Origin: Acidobacteriota bacterium
GTDB lineage: Bacteria > Acidobacteriota > Terriglobia > Acidiferrales > UBA7541
Assembly (NCBI GenBank): GCA_013287135.1
Contig: JABDEK010000032.1
Coordinates: forward strand, 1 to 41,946
Length of the DNA stretch: 41,946 bases
Direction: 5' to 3'
Part shown: piece by piece, positions 16,660-23,981 of the stretch
How positions within the stretch are numbered: position 1 is the first letter of the stretch
How the letters are laid out: every line of letters begins with the position of its first letter
Position numbers and translations under genes: made by a program
The notes under the pieces: generated by a model
Seen by the model: only the letters and a program-made list of their open reading frames with translations
What the model was told of the DNA's origin: nothing
Database searches by the model: none

Positions 16660-18522
16660 TCAGAAGATTTCCAGGATTTCTTCGTAGCGTTTGAACGGAG
16701 GGATCAGGTAGGCGCCGGCGATGCCCTCGGTTCTTGCTGTGCGGGCCCAGTCGAGCATTCGGCGAGCGAGGACGAAGCCGCGGTCGCGGGCAGCGTCTCC
16801 AGCTTTTTCCATTTCGCGCAGAGTGGGCTCGGGGATCACGATTCCGGGGACTTCGTTGTTCAGGCGCAAGGCTTGCTTGTAACTGGTGAGCGGCCACAGT
16901 CCGACGATTACCGGCACGGGCGATTTGCCGCCGAGGCGCTTTAGGAAAGTGTTCCAGTGCTGGGGGTCGAAGATTGGCTGCGTCATAGCGAAATGCGCGC
17001 CGGCTTCAATTTTTTCCTGGAAGCGCCGCAACTCCTCGTCGATGTCTTCTGCAACCGGGTTCACTGCGACGCCGATGGTGTAATTTGTGGCACCGCCCAA
17101 GCTTTTTCCGGCCCAGTCGGTCCCTTGATTGAGCCGCGCAAGAACTTTTACCAAGCCGATGGAGTCCACTTCATAGACGCCGCTGGTTTCGGGGTGATCG
17201 CCGAGCGATGGCGGGTCTCCGGTGATGGCGAGGACGTTGCGCACGCCCCCCACGGCCCATGCGCCGAGCAACATTGCTTGAAGACCAATGATGTTCGAGT
17301 CGCGGGTGGTGAGGTGCGGGATGGTTTCGAAACCGTGGGCTTCCAGAGCGCCGGCGAGCACCATGGCGTCCATGCCTACGCGCGCGAGAGTTCCGCTATT
17401 GATGTCGATTGAATCCACCTGGCCGGAGGCCATCACGCGGCCAGTTTGTTCCACGATGCGTTCGACGGTGACGCCTTTGGGCGGGTCGATTTCCACGGAG
17501 ACGACGAACTTTTCAGCCTGGATTTTTTTCCAGAGCTTGCTATCGGGCTCGCGGGTTGCGACTCGGCGAAATCTCTCGGCTGGCTCGAAAATTTCTATGG
17601 AACGGGCCTTCATCGGTTTCGCGCCGCTCGCTTTGTCGAGGTGAATTTTCTTCACTGCTTGGGCGATGGCGTGGATGTGTTCGGGAGTGGTGCCACAGCA
17701 GCCGCCAATCAGGCGCGCGCCCAACTCAGCAGCTTCCTGGGCAAAGAGCGCGAAATATTCCGGCGAGGAGCGCGGATAAACGATGCGGTCGCCGACACGC
17801 TTGGGAAAACCTGCGTTAGGCATGACGCACAGCGGCAAGGCGGCGCAGGAAGCCAGTTCGCGCAGCACGGGAAGCAAAAGCTGCGGGCCGATGGTGCAGT
17901 TCGCGCCGATGGCTTGAATATTTTTGTCTTTCAGTTTTGCCCAGGAGTCTTGCGGGCGAGTGCCGCCGAAAGTGGTGCCTTCGTCGGAGTAGGTCATCTG
18001 CGCGACGATGGGGAGGCGCGAGAAGGAGCGAATAGCGTCAATGGCGGCGAGCAATTCTTCCACATCGCTGAAAGTTTCCAGCATGAAGAGGTCCACGCCA
18101 CGCTCTTCGAGGGCGCCGGCCTGCTCTTTGAAGATGGCGAAGATTTCTTCGTCAGGAAGTTCGCGAACGTGCTGGACGATTCCGAGCGGGCCAATGGAGC
18201 CAGCAATCAAAACTTCGTGCTTGGCGGCTTCGCGGGCTTCGCGAGCGATTTTTACTCCGCGATGATTCAGTTCCGCCACACGTTCGGCCATGCCGAAAAG
18301 GCCGAGCTTGTGGCGGTTGGCGCCGAAAGTATTGGTCTCGATGATGTGGGCGCCGGCGTCGAGATAGCGTTGGTGGACGCTGAAGACGGCGTCCGGCACG
18401 AGGCTATTGAGCTCGTCCACGCAGCGCTGCGGGCCGATGGATTCGTAAAGCAGCGAGCCCATGGCGCCGTCAACGACCAGGATGGAGTCGCGAAGGCGTT
18501 CGTTGAACGCTTCAATTCTCAT
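16660..18522 (-). CDS. Bifunctional homocysteine S-methyltransferase / methylenetetrahydrofolate reductase
   Basis: A 620-residue fusion like Bacillus YitJ. Residues 1-290 form a homocysteine methyltransferase barrel with zinc ligands C209 (G-A-N-C-T) and C275/C276 in G-G-C-C-G-T-T-P. Residues 320-620 form an MTHFR domain: V-S-V-E-I-D-P-P-K-G, T-T-R-D-S-N, N-V-L-A-I-T-G-D-P-P and F-A-M-T-Q-P-I-F-D. It makes 5-methyl-tetrahydrofolate and passes the methyl group to homocysteine for methionine. There is no cobalamin-binding domain, so if transfer is B12-dependent, that module must lie elsewhere. Together with cystathionine beta-synthase at 5172 it marks both fates of homocysteine. The leader holds a strong RNA structure (18576-18663). 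Confidence 0.95.
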   Translation of the reverse strand: MRIEAFNERLRDSILVVDGAMGSLLYESIGPQRCVDELNSLVPDAVFSVHQRYLDAGAHIIETNTFGANRHKLGLFGMAERVAELNHRGVKIAREAREAAKHEVLIAGSIGPLGIVQHVRELPDEEIFAIFKEQAGALEERGVDLFMLETFSDVEELLAAIDAIRSFSRLPIVAQMTYSDEGTTFGGTRPQDSWAKLKDKNIQAIGANCTIGPQLLLPVLRELASCAALPLCVMPNAGFPKRVGDRIVYPRSSPEYFALFAQEAAELGARLIGGCCGTTPEHIHAIAQAVKKIHLDKASGAKPMKARSIEIFEPAERFRRVATREPDSKLWKKIQAEKFVVSVEIDPPKGVTVERIVEQTGRVMASGQVDSIDINSGTLARVGMDAMVLAGALEAHGFETIPHLTTRDSNIIGLQAMLLGAWAVGGVRNVLAITGDPPSLGDHPETSGVYEVDSIGLVKVLARLNQGTDWAGKSLGGATNYTIGVAVNPVAEDIDEELRRFQEKIEAGAHFAMTQPIFDPQHWNTFLKRLGGKSPVPVIVGLWPLTSYKQALRLNNEVPGIVIPEPTLREMEKAGDAARDRGFVLARRMLDWARTARTEGIAGAYLIPPFKRYEEILEIF

Positions 18523-18575
18523 GGGCCCTAGCTACCTTAGTTTTTGTCATGGTTGTAAACCGCCGAGTATATCAT

Positions 18576-18663
18576 CCAGGGGCCACTGCTCAAGGCAAGT
18601 GGCTTGTGAACGACCAACCACGGTATTTAACCGTGCGCCTCCGCAGGTGGTTGTGGCCCCCGG
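18576..18663 (-). promoter_or_regulatory. Structured leader element upstream of the homocysteine methyltransferase/MTHFR gene
   Basis: An 8-base perfect outer stem pairs 18579-18586 with 18653-18660 (GGGGCCAC/GTGGCCCC), with two further pairs beyond one mismatch. Inside, 18616-18621 pairs with 18647-18652 (AACCAC/GTGGTT), directly abutting the outer stem. A small hairpin fits at 18591-18606, giving a three-way junction. Alternative stems exclude these: GCCACT 18582-18587 with AGTGGC 18598-18603, and CACGGT 18619-18624 with ACCGTG 18630-18635. It ends about 55 bases before the ATG at 18522. I cannot match it to a known riboswitch class; it may equally be a processed terminator of the cpsB-like gene. 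Confidence 0.5.
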
Positions 18664-18764
18664 GTAGAATTTTCCCTCTCCTTTGTTTTCAGGCAGTTAC
18701 GTCGCTTTCTATATTTTGGATTCACGCGAAACCCACACACTTCATGTTGAAAATCACAGAGGAG

Positions 18765-19556
18765 TCAGAAGATCCAGAAGCGTTTTTTCTTGCGGACGGG
18801 GGTGGCGCCGGGACTGAGGCCGGCGTCTTCGGCCAGCTGCGGCACGAACGGGAGTGGGCGGCCCTCGAACGCTGCCAGCGGATTTTCTACCAGCAGCGCC
18901 CGGGCGACTTCCTCGCCGTGGGCCTTCCGCAAATAGCTGAAGGCGGAGCTTAGAATTGGGGGGCGCGTCGTGACGTTGTGCGCGTCACTCGCAAGAAAGT
19001 GGACTGCGCCGGCATCGAGCCATTCCTCGGCGGATTCTTTCGCCGACCTGCCAAATTTTCCCAGCAACGACTGCGCGGTTACCTGCACGTAGCAACCCTG
19101 CCGTATCCAGCGGAATAAGCGATCGGCCTTCACCCGAATTAGCGGATTTCTTTCGGGATGAGTGATGATCGGCTGGAGCCCCGCGAGCTGGAGATCGTGC
19201 AGCGCCTGGTCCATGGAAGGAGGGATGGAGAAGTCCGCGAACTCCACTAGCAAGTAGTTTTTCTGGTTCACGGTGTAGCGCTCGGGGTAGAGGCGTATGC
19301 TCTGCAAATTTTCGAAGCTGAGGTGAAAGTCGCATCCGGTGGCGAAAGTGAGACGGCCTTCGAAGCGAGATTGAAGTTCATCACGGCGCTCTTTCACCAA
19401 TTCGGGAATGAAGTCGTGATTGGGATGCGCGTGCGGTGTGCCGACGATATGGGTAATGCCGTCTTCAATCGCCATTTCAGCCATAGCTACGGACATATCG
19501 AGCGATTCGGCGCCGTCATCGAGACCGAAAAGTATGTGGGTATGGATGTCAACCAT
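18765..19556 (-). CDS. CpsB/YwqE-type PHP-domain phosphotyrosine phosphatase
   Basis: A 263-residue PHP-fold enzyme. From the ATG at 19556 it begins M-V-D-I-H-T-H, the first metal motif, followed by G-L-D-D-G, G-T-P-H-A-H-P, H-P-E-R-N and S-D-A-H-N: the metal ligands of the CpsB/Wzb-replacing phosphatases. These remove phosphate from the tyrosine-rich tail of Wzc/CpsD-type kinases that control chain export in polysaccharide synthesis. No kinase gene is in the window. The frame opens earlier, at 19622, but those 22 residues are not family-like. Neighbouring sugar genes (from 19630) fit an exopolysaccharide setting, though they are transcribed away from it. Confidence 0.9.
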   Translation of the reverse strand: MVDIHTHILFGLDDGAESLDMSVAMAEMAIEDGITHIVGTPHAHPNHDFIPELVKERRDELQSRFEGRLTFATGCDFHLSFENLQSIRLYPERYTVNQKNYLLVEFADFSIPPSMDQALHDLQLAGLQPIITHPERNPLIRVKADRLFRWIRQGCYVQVTAQSLLGKFGRSAKESAEEWLDAGAVHFLASDAHNVTTRPPILSSAFSYLRKAHGEEVARALLVENPLAAFEGRPLPFVPQLAEDAGLSPGATPVRKKKRFWIF

Positions 19557-19629
19557 TGAAAACGAGAATAACGCAGGGGACAAAGGATAACAACGAACTA
19601 GGAAGAAAGCGGCGCGAATCACTTAACGA

Positions 19630-19848
19630 GTGATAACGACATTGGCCAAGCTTGCAAACAGAGGCGTGGAAGAAATTTCTGAACGATATAACGCGGTACA
19701 ACAACCGCCACTGCGGAAGGCGGGAATTACCGGCTGGGCGCAAGTGAGTGGATGGCCAGGCGACGCGTCCATACAGAAGCGTTTGGAAAACGATTTGTAC
19801 TACCTGCAGAATTGGAGCTTTTCTTTCGACCTTCCCGTTATCGCGTGA
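19630..19848 (+). pseudogene. Remnant of a bacterial sugar transferase (undecaprenyl-phosphate glycosyl-1-phosphate transferase type)
   Basis: Only 72 codons remain, but G-I-T-G-W-A-Q-V-S-G-W-P-G-D and N-D-L-Y-Y-L-Q-N-W-S-F-S-F-D-L match the conserved C-terminal signature of WcaJ/PglC-like sugar transferases, which start repeat-unit assembly on undecaprenyl phosphate. The full enzyme is about 200-460 residues; the membrane helix and catalytic D-E region are missing, and the frame stops right after the signature (V-I-A-stop), before the usual final residues. It starts 74 bases from the divergent phosphatase gene and precedes a nucleotide-sugar dehydrogenase. I read it as a decayed fragment, probably not translated. 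Confidence 0.75.
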
Positions 19849-20022
19849 ACGATTTTTTCCGCAATGGTTGGCCACAACGCGTATTAGCACCTTCTTCACC
19901 GCTGATCCTCGATCGAATCCAGTTTGTTTACCAAGCTGCTGGTTGCTGCGGAGCTACGCTCGCTTCAAAGCGAGGAGGTGCGAGCCGATTGCAGTCTTTG
20001 CACGCCACTGCGGGCGCAATCT

Positions 20023-20050
20023 TTGTGGCCATTCGGATTCTTGCTATAGT
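20023..20050 (+). promoter_or_regulatory. Promoter of the nucleotide-sugar dehydrogenase gene
   Basis: TTGTGG (20023-20028) and TATAGT (20045-20050) are 16 bases apart, and TGC directly before TATAGT makes an extended -10 box. Transcription would start near 20057, leaving a leader of about 65 bases to the ATG at 20122. The rest of 19849-20121 holds no gene I can support. Confidence 0.6.
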
Positions 20051-20121
20051 GTTTTGAATCCAAATTGCGGTTCCCTGACGCTGCAGCCGCGTCGTAATCG
20101 CTTCCCAAGAGAGGCAACAGA

Positions 20122-21477
20122 ATGGCCGTAGAGCGTAAGCCGGAATTTTTTGCGGGGAAAGACCTGAAAATCGGGATTATTGGGTGCGGCTACGTAGGCC
20201 TTCCGTTGGCGCTACGGTTTGCAGATGTGGGCCACAAAGTTACGGGATTTGATACCGACCAGGAAAAAATAACGAAGCTTAACGCCGGGCAGTCCTATAT
20301 CCAGCACATACCAGCAGACAAAATCAATCATCACGTGAAGGGCAAGCGTTTTGATGCGACCACGGATTTTACGCGATTGCGCGAAATGGATGCGGTGCTG
20401 ATTTGCGTTCCCACACCGCTGGATGAGCGCCGCGAGCCGGACTTGAGTTACGTGGAAAAAACCGCGCAGTCCATCGCGCCAAATCTGCAGCGCAATCAAC
20501 TGATCGTTCTGGAAAGCACCACTTATCCCGGAACAACCGAAGAGCTGGTGCTGCCGATTCTCGAAAAGGGCGGATTGCGCTGCTCGATTGCAAGGGGCGA
20601 AGCAACGGAGAACGTTGCGACGGATTTTTATTTGGCGTTTTCTCCGGAGCGCGAAGATCCGGGAAACAAGCAGTATGGTTTGGCGCAGATCCCCAAAATT
20701 GTGGGAGGCATCAATCCTCCCAGCGGTCGCGCGGCTGCGGGTCTTTACGCGCAAATCGTATCCAAAGTAGTTCCAGTCAGCTCCACGCGCGCCGCTGAAA
20801 TGGTGAAGTTGCTGGAGAATATTTTTCGCTGCGTAAATATCGCATTGGTGAACGAGCTGAAACAGCTTTCGTTGCGCATGGACCTGGATATATGGGAAGT
20901 AATCGACAGCGCGGCGACCAAGCCGTTTGGTTTTATGCCTTTTTATCCCGGACCGGGCCTGGGGGGCCATTGCATCCCTGTTGATCCGTACTATCTCTCG
21001 TGGAAGGCGCGGGAGTACGATTTCGCCACGCGTTTTATCGAGCTAGCGGGCGAGATCAATACGGCCATGCCGTATCACGTGGTGGATGCGTTGGTAAGAG
21101 CGCTTAATGAACGCGAGAAAAGTTTGAAAGGCTCGAAAGTTTTGCTGCTAGGAGTGGCTTATAAGAAAGACGTGGACGACTTACGCGAGTCTCCTTCGTT
21201 GAAGCTGCTGGAATTGCTGACCGCCAGCGGAGCCAAACTGGACTACAACGACCCGTATTTTCCGGCGCTGCATAAAATGCGACACTACGATTTTTCGCAT
21301 ATGCGGTCGGTGGATTTAACACCGGAGCAAATAGCGAAATATGATTGCGTGCTGATTGCGACGGACCACTCCAGTTATAAGGTTGACGAAATCGTGAAAA
21401 ACGCGAAGCTGGTGGTTGATACGCGGAATGCCACGAGGCACGTGAAGGAACATCGCGAAAAGATCGTCAACTGCTGA
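20122..21477 (+). CDS. Nucleotide-sugar 6-dehydrogenase (UDP-GlcNAc/UDP-ManNAc dehydrogenase type)
   Basis: A 451-residue enzyme of the WbpA/TviB type that oxidises C6 of a UDP-sugar in two NAD+-dependent steps to a uronic acid, a precursor of surface polysaccharide. The Rossmann motif G-x-G-x-x-G is I-G-C-G-Y-V-G-L-P; S-T-T-Y-P-G-T-T and F-S-P-E-R-E-D-P-G follow, and the nucleophile is C284 in G-L-G-G-H-C-I-P-V-D-P. The C-terminal domain contains G-V-A-Y-K-K-D-V-D-D-L-R-E-S-P. S-P-E-R-E-D-P-G favours the N-acetylhexosamine branch over UDP-glucose dehydrogenase, but the substrate is not certain. GAGAGG eight bases upstream supports the ATG; an extended -10 promoter and a likely terminator frame the gene as one transcription unit. 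Confidence 0.95.
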   Translation: MAVERKPEFFAGKDLKIGIIGCGYVGLPLALRFADVGHKVTGFDTDQEKITKLNAGQSYIQHIPADKINHHVKGKRFDATTDFTRLREMDAVLICVPTPLDERREPDLSYVEKTAQSIAPNLQRNQLIVLESTTYPGTTEELVLPILEKGGLRCSIARGEATENVATDFYLAFSPEREDPGNKQYGLAQIPKIVGGINPPSGRAAAGLYAQIVSKVVPVSSTRAAEMVKLLENIFRCVNIALVNELKQLSLRMDLDIWEVIDSAATKPFGFMPFYPGPGLGGHCIPVDPYYLSWKAREYDFATRFIELAGEINTAMPYHVVDALVRALNEREKSLKGSKVLLLGVAYKKDVDDLRESPSLKLLELLTASGAKLDYNDPYFPALHKMRHYDFSHMRSVDLTPEQIAKYDCVLIATDHSSYKVDEIVKNAKLVVDTRNATRHVKEHREKIVNC

Positions 21478-21507
21478 TCGCAACTATGTTGTTTTCTGTT
21501 GCTTAAC

Positions 21508-21561
21508 CCGGTGCGTCATTGCTGGCTCCTTCGATGTTTATCCGCGCACCGGCTCTTGTTT
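21508..21561 (+). terminator. Likely terminator of the nucleotide-sugar dehydrogenase gene
   Basis: CCGGTGCG (21508-21515) and CGCACCGG (21545-21552) pair perfectly over eight bases, followed by CTCTTGTTT. The loop is long (29 bases) and the T-run is broken, so efficiency is uncertain. Confidence 0.5.
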
Positions 21562-21629
21562 ACTGAATTTACGCACCTGTCCCATAGTCCCATTGCTCGC
21601 AACGCTGGCACAGGCTAAGGTGGGTCATT

Positions 21630-22010
21630 ATGAGTTCTACGCTGACTTCTCAAAAAGAGCGTCAAACTTGGGCCACAGATCCTGGCCGGCGTCGCAGCAT
21701 GCGCGTGCTGTTGAGCATCCCGATACTGGTGCAGGGAAAAGATGCCAAGAATCAGGACTTCTGCGAAGAGACGCGAACGCTGGTGGTGAATGCGCATGGC
21801 GCGCTGATTTCGTTGTCGGCACAAGTGGTGGTGGATCAGAAAGTGACTGTTTCAAATAACGCCACGCAGCAAACGCAGGAATGCCGCGTGGTGTATTTCG
21901 GCAACATGCAGGCCGGGAAAGCCCAGATGGGAGTTGAGTTCCTGAACCCTTCGTCGTCGTTTTGGCAGATTGATTTTCCACCAGAAGATTGGGTCGTCCC
22001 GGAAAACTAA
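21630..22010 (+). CDS. PilZ domain protein
   Basis: A 126-residue single PilZ domain. The first motif R-x-x-x-R appears as R-R-S-M-R near residue 24; the second, normally D/N-x-S-x-x-G, is replaced by V-V-N-A-H-G-A-L-I, a variant I recall from acidobacterial PilZ-like proteins. The barrel continues through V-T-V-S-N-N, C-R-V-V-Y-F-G and M-G-V-E-F-L. With the second motif incomplete, binding of cyclic di-GMP is doubtful and the protein may be a structural or protein-binding relative. It sits between the two sugar-nucleotide genes but has its own spacing on each side. Confidence 0.88.
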   Translation: MSSTLTSQKERQTWATDPGRRRSMRVLLSIPILVQGKDAKNQDFCEETRTLVVNAHGALISLSAQVVVDQKVTVSNNATQQTQECRVVYFGNMQAGKAQMGVEFLNPSSSFWQIDFPPEDWVVPEN

Positions 22011-22038
22011 TCGTTTGCAGTACCCTCGAAATTTTCCT

Positions 22039-22857
22039 CTAGTATGGTGCAGAACTAAGCTCGATACGCACGCTGCCGAAAGGAATCTCAGCTTCGAGCA
22101 ATATGGGCGTGCGAGCTGCGTCGTTTGCGAACCATAGGGAGAGGATTTCCCCTTTTACTTCTACCCCGTGTTGATATTCTTGAACGAGAATCCGTGTGGC
22201 TGAAAAGTTTCCGGCATTCACGGCCACGAGTTCTTTTGCGGCTTCGAGGTGTGCGCGCATCTCGACCAGGTCTTCGCCGTCAAAGACGGGAGCGCGAAAT
22301 TCCGGTGTGCGCCGCCAATCGACCTGTCGTAGCATGTATAGGGCTCCAAGCGGATCTAGCGTGCCGGGCGTTACCACGACGGCTGGAGAAGGGATCGTCT
22401 GCGGTCGGCCTGCTACGGAAAAATGTAATATTTGATTCTCCTTCTTTCCCATTTCGTAGAGATACATTTCATATTGGCGGCTCTCGAACGTCGCGGTGTC
22501 GGTGTAGGAATCGATTTGATCGTCGATGGGGAGAAGGGACCTGAGCGGGCTTAAGGTATGGGCGGATGCTCGGAAGTGCCACGTTCTGGAGCCGAGAATT
22601 TCGCGATGTTCAGTGACGCACAATTGTATTTTTGCGGCGCTGGCGAAGGCGGACCAGGCCACATCATAATTCAACGTTTCGCCGATGCGGAAAGGCATCG
22701 GTGTTTCGGCGGCGCGGTTATCGAGTGCAATTTTACTGGGAGCTGCTACCCCCCGAGGAAGCTGAGCGTCAAGGGCGTAGATTTGCAACGACAGGGCGGC
22801 CGCTATGTTCGCGACGGTGGTCATGAGCGACAAATGTCCCGCGAAACGTTTGCGCAT
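22039..22857 (-). CDS. DUF3108 family secreted protein
   Basis: About 272 residues from the ATG at 22857: a basic start (M-R-K-R-F-A-G-H), a hydrophobic segment acting as signal peptide or anchor, then a domain beginning F-R-I-G-E-T-L-N-Y-D-V-A-W and continuing with S-Y-T-D-T-A-T-F-E-S-R, the pattern of DUF3108 periplasmic proteins. Later, L-D-P-L-G-A-L-Y-M-L-R and V-F-D-G-E-D-L also match. The function of the family is unknown; some members lie beside lipopolysaccharide or cell-wall genes. The frame opens at 22980, but the additional 41 residues are not family-like and would include the hairpin at 22932. Convergent with the PilZ gene. Confidence 0.85.
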   Translation of the reverse strand: MRKRFAGHLSLMTTVANIAAALSLQIYALDAQLPRGVAAPSKIALDNRAAETPMPFRIGETLNYDVAWSAFASAAKIQLCVTEHREILGSRTWHFRASAHTLSPLRSLLPIDDQIDSYTDTATFESRQYEMYLYEMGKKENQILHFSVAGRPQTIPSPAVVVTPGTLDPLGALYMLRQVDWRRTPEFRAPVFDGEDLVEMRAHLEAAKELVAVNAGNFSATRILVQEYQHGVEVKGEILSLWFANDAARTPILLEAEIPFGSVRIELSSAPY

Positions 22858-22931
22858 GGCGCTCGTGAGCTTCAGACGCACTGATCCAGTTGTGAAGTTG
22901 CCGAACAGCAAAAAATAAGACGAATAATTGT

Positions 22932-22953
22932 GCCCGGCCGCGAAGCGCCGGGC
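22932..22953. repeat. Perfect GC-rich hairpin in a divergent intergenic region
   Basis: GCCCGGC (22932-22938) and GCCGGGC (22947-22953) form a 7-pair stem with an 8-base loop, followed on the plus strand at once by TATAGT (22954-22959). It lies between the divergent DUF3108 and epimerase genes. It has the look of a REP-type palindrome or a promoter-overlapping operator; only one copy is visible in the window. Confidence 0.45.
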
Positions 22954-23018
22954 TATAGTAAAGCGTAGCGGAAATATCATTTCACAGCTGATTGTGGTCA
23001 GGTAAGGAGACTTGCGGA

Positions 23019-23969
23019 ATGCGTTATCTGGTTACGGGCGGTGCGGGATTTATAGGCTCCAATATGGTGGACGAGCTGGTCCGGCGCGGCCACAAAGTGG
23101 TAGTGCTGGACGATCTTTCCGCGGGGAAGGAATCCAACCTAGCAGATGTTCGCAGCAAGATTGATCTTCGCGTGGGCAGCATCACGGACTTGGCGGCGGT
23201 ACAGTCGGCATGCCACGGCGCCGATTACGTGATCCATTTGGCTGCGCGAACTTCTGTTCCGCGGTCGGTGCAGGATCCTATCGGGACAAATTTTGTGAAT
23301 ATCGATGGGACGCTCAACGTGCTGGTGGCTGCGCGAGACGCCAAGGTGCGCCGAATTGTTTTTGCCGCGTCTTCGTCTGCGTATGGAGAGACGCCCACGC
23401 TTCCCAAGACTGAAACGATGCCGGCGGATCCTATTTCTCCCTACGGAATTACGAAATATGTTGGCGAGCTTTATGCAAAGGTGTTTGGGCGTGTTTACGG
23501 GCTGGAGAATGCGTGCGTTCGCTATTTTAACGTGTTCGGGCCGCGACAGGACCCCAGCTCGCAATATTCCGGCGTGCTCTCGCGTTTTATGCTGGCCGTA
23601 ATCGAGGGGCAGCAACCTGTGGTGTTCGGCGACGGAGAGCAGTCCCGCGATTTTACGTTTATTGAAAATATCGTGGATGAAACATTGCGCGCGTGCGAGG
23701 CGCGAGGCGCGTCTGGAATGGTCTTCAACGGCGGAACGGGAGCGCGTATAACCCTGAACCAAGTTCTAAAATTGCTAGAGAAGCTCAGCGGAAAGAAAAT
23801 TCAGGCGAAGTATGATCCGCCGCGCACCGGAGACATACGCGACTCGCAAGCAGATATCTCGCTGGCGGAGAAAGTGTTGGGCTACCAGCCATTGGTACAC
23901 TTCGAGGAAGGCTTACAGCGCACCTGGGAATGGTACAAAGGCGCCTACGGAAAAAAACAGGGCGGATGA
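23019..23969 (+). CDS. NAD-dependent UDP-hexose 4-epimerase (extended SDR)
   Basis: A 316-residue extended short-chain dehydrogenase. T-G-G-A-G-F-I-G-S near residue 6 binds NAD, L-D-D-L-S marks the adenosine end, and the catalytic set is S118/S119 with Y142-x3-K146 in S-P-Y-G-I-T-K-Y. R-Y-F-N-V-F-G-P-R-Q and Y-S-G-V-L-S-R-F are typical of UDP-glucose or UDP-N-acetylglucosamine 4-epimerases of the WbpP/GalE type. It would supply galacto-configured sugar nucleotides, next to the 6-dehydrogenase at 20122, suggesting polysaccharide synthesis. AAGGAGA nine bases before the ATG at 23019 settles the start, rejecting an upstream in-frame codon at 22992. Confidence 0.94.
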   Translation: MRYLVTGGAGFIGSNMVDELVRRGHKVVVLDDLSAGKESNLADVRSKIDLRVGSITDLAAVQSACHGADYVIHLAARTSVPRSVQDPIGTNFVNIDGTLNVLVAARDAKVRRIVFAASSSAYGETPTLPKTETMPADPISPYGITKYVGELYAKVFGRVYGLENACVRYFNVFGPRQDPSSQYSGVLSRFMLAVIEGQQPVVFGDGEQSRDFTFIENIVDETLRACEARGASGMVFNGGTGARITLNQVLKLLEKLSGKKIQAKYDPPRTGDIRDSQADISLAEKVLGYQPLVHFEEGLQRTWEWYKGAYGKKQGG

Positions 23970-23981
23970 TACAGGGCTTAC

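Noticed and set aside
16631..16897. N-terminal extension of the M61 frame to a GTG at 16897
   Set aside because: It overlaps the coding region of the methyltransferase/MTHFR gene; the signal peptide and GGAG site place the start at 16630.
17446..18531. Plus-strand open frame of 361 codons opposite the homocysteine methyltransferase/MTHFR gene
   Set aside because: It is the mirror of a strongly conserved gene in GC-rich sequence; its translation has no family motifs and an odd composition.
18579..18610. GCCACTG on the plus strand, resembling the B12 box of cobalamin riboswitches
   Set aside because: It is on the strand opposite to the methionine gene, no plus-strand gene follows within reach, and the rest of the cobalamin aptamer core is absent.
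20212..20970. Minus-strand open frame of 252 codons opposite the nucleotide-sugar dehydrogenase
   Set aside because: It lies wholly inside a well-recognised enzyme gene on the other strand and its protein has no domain.
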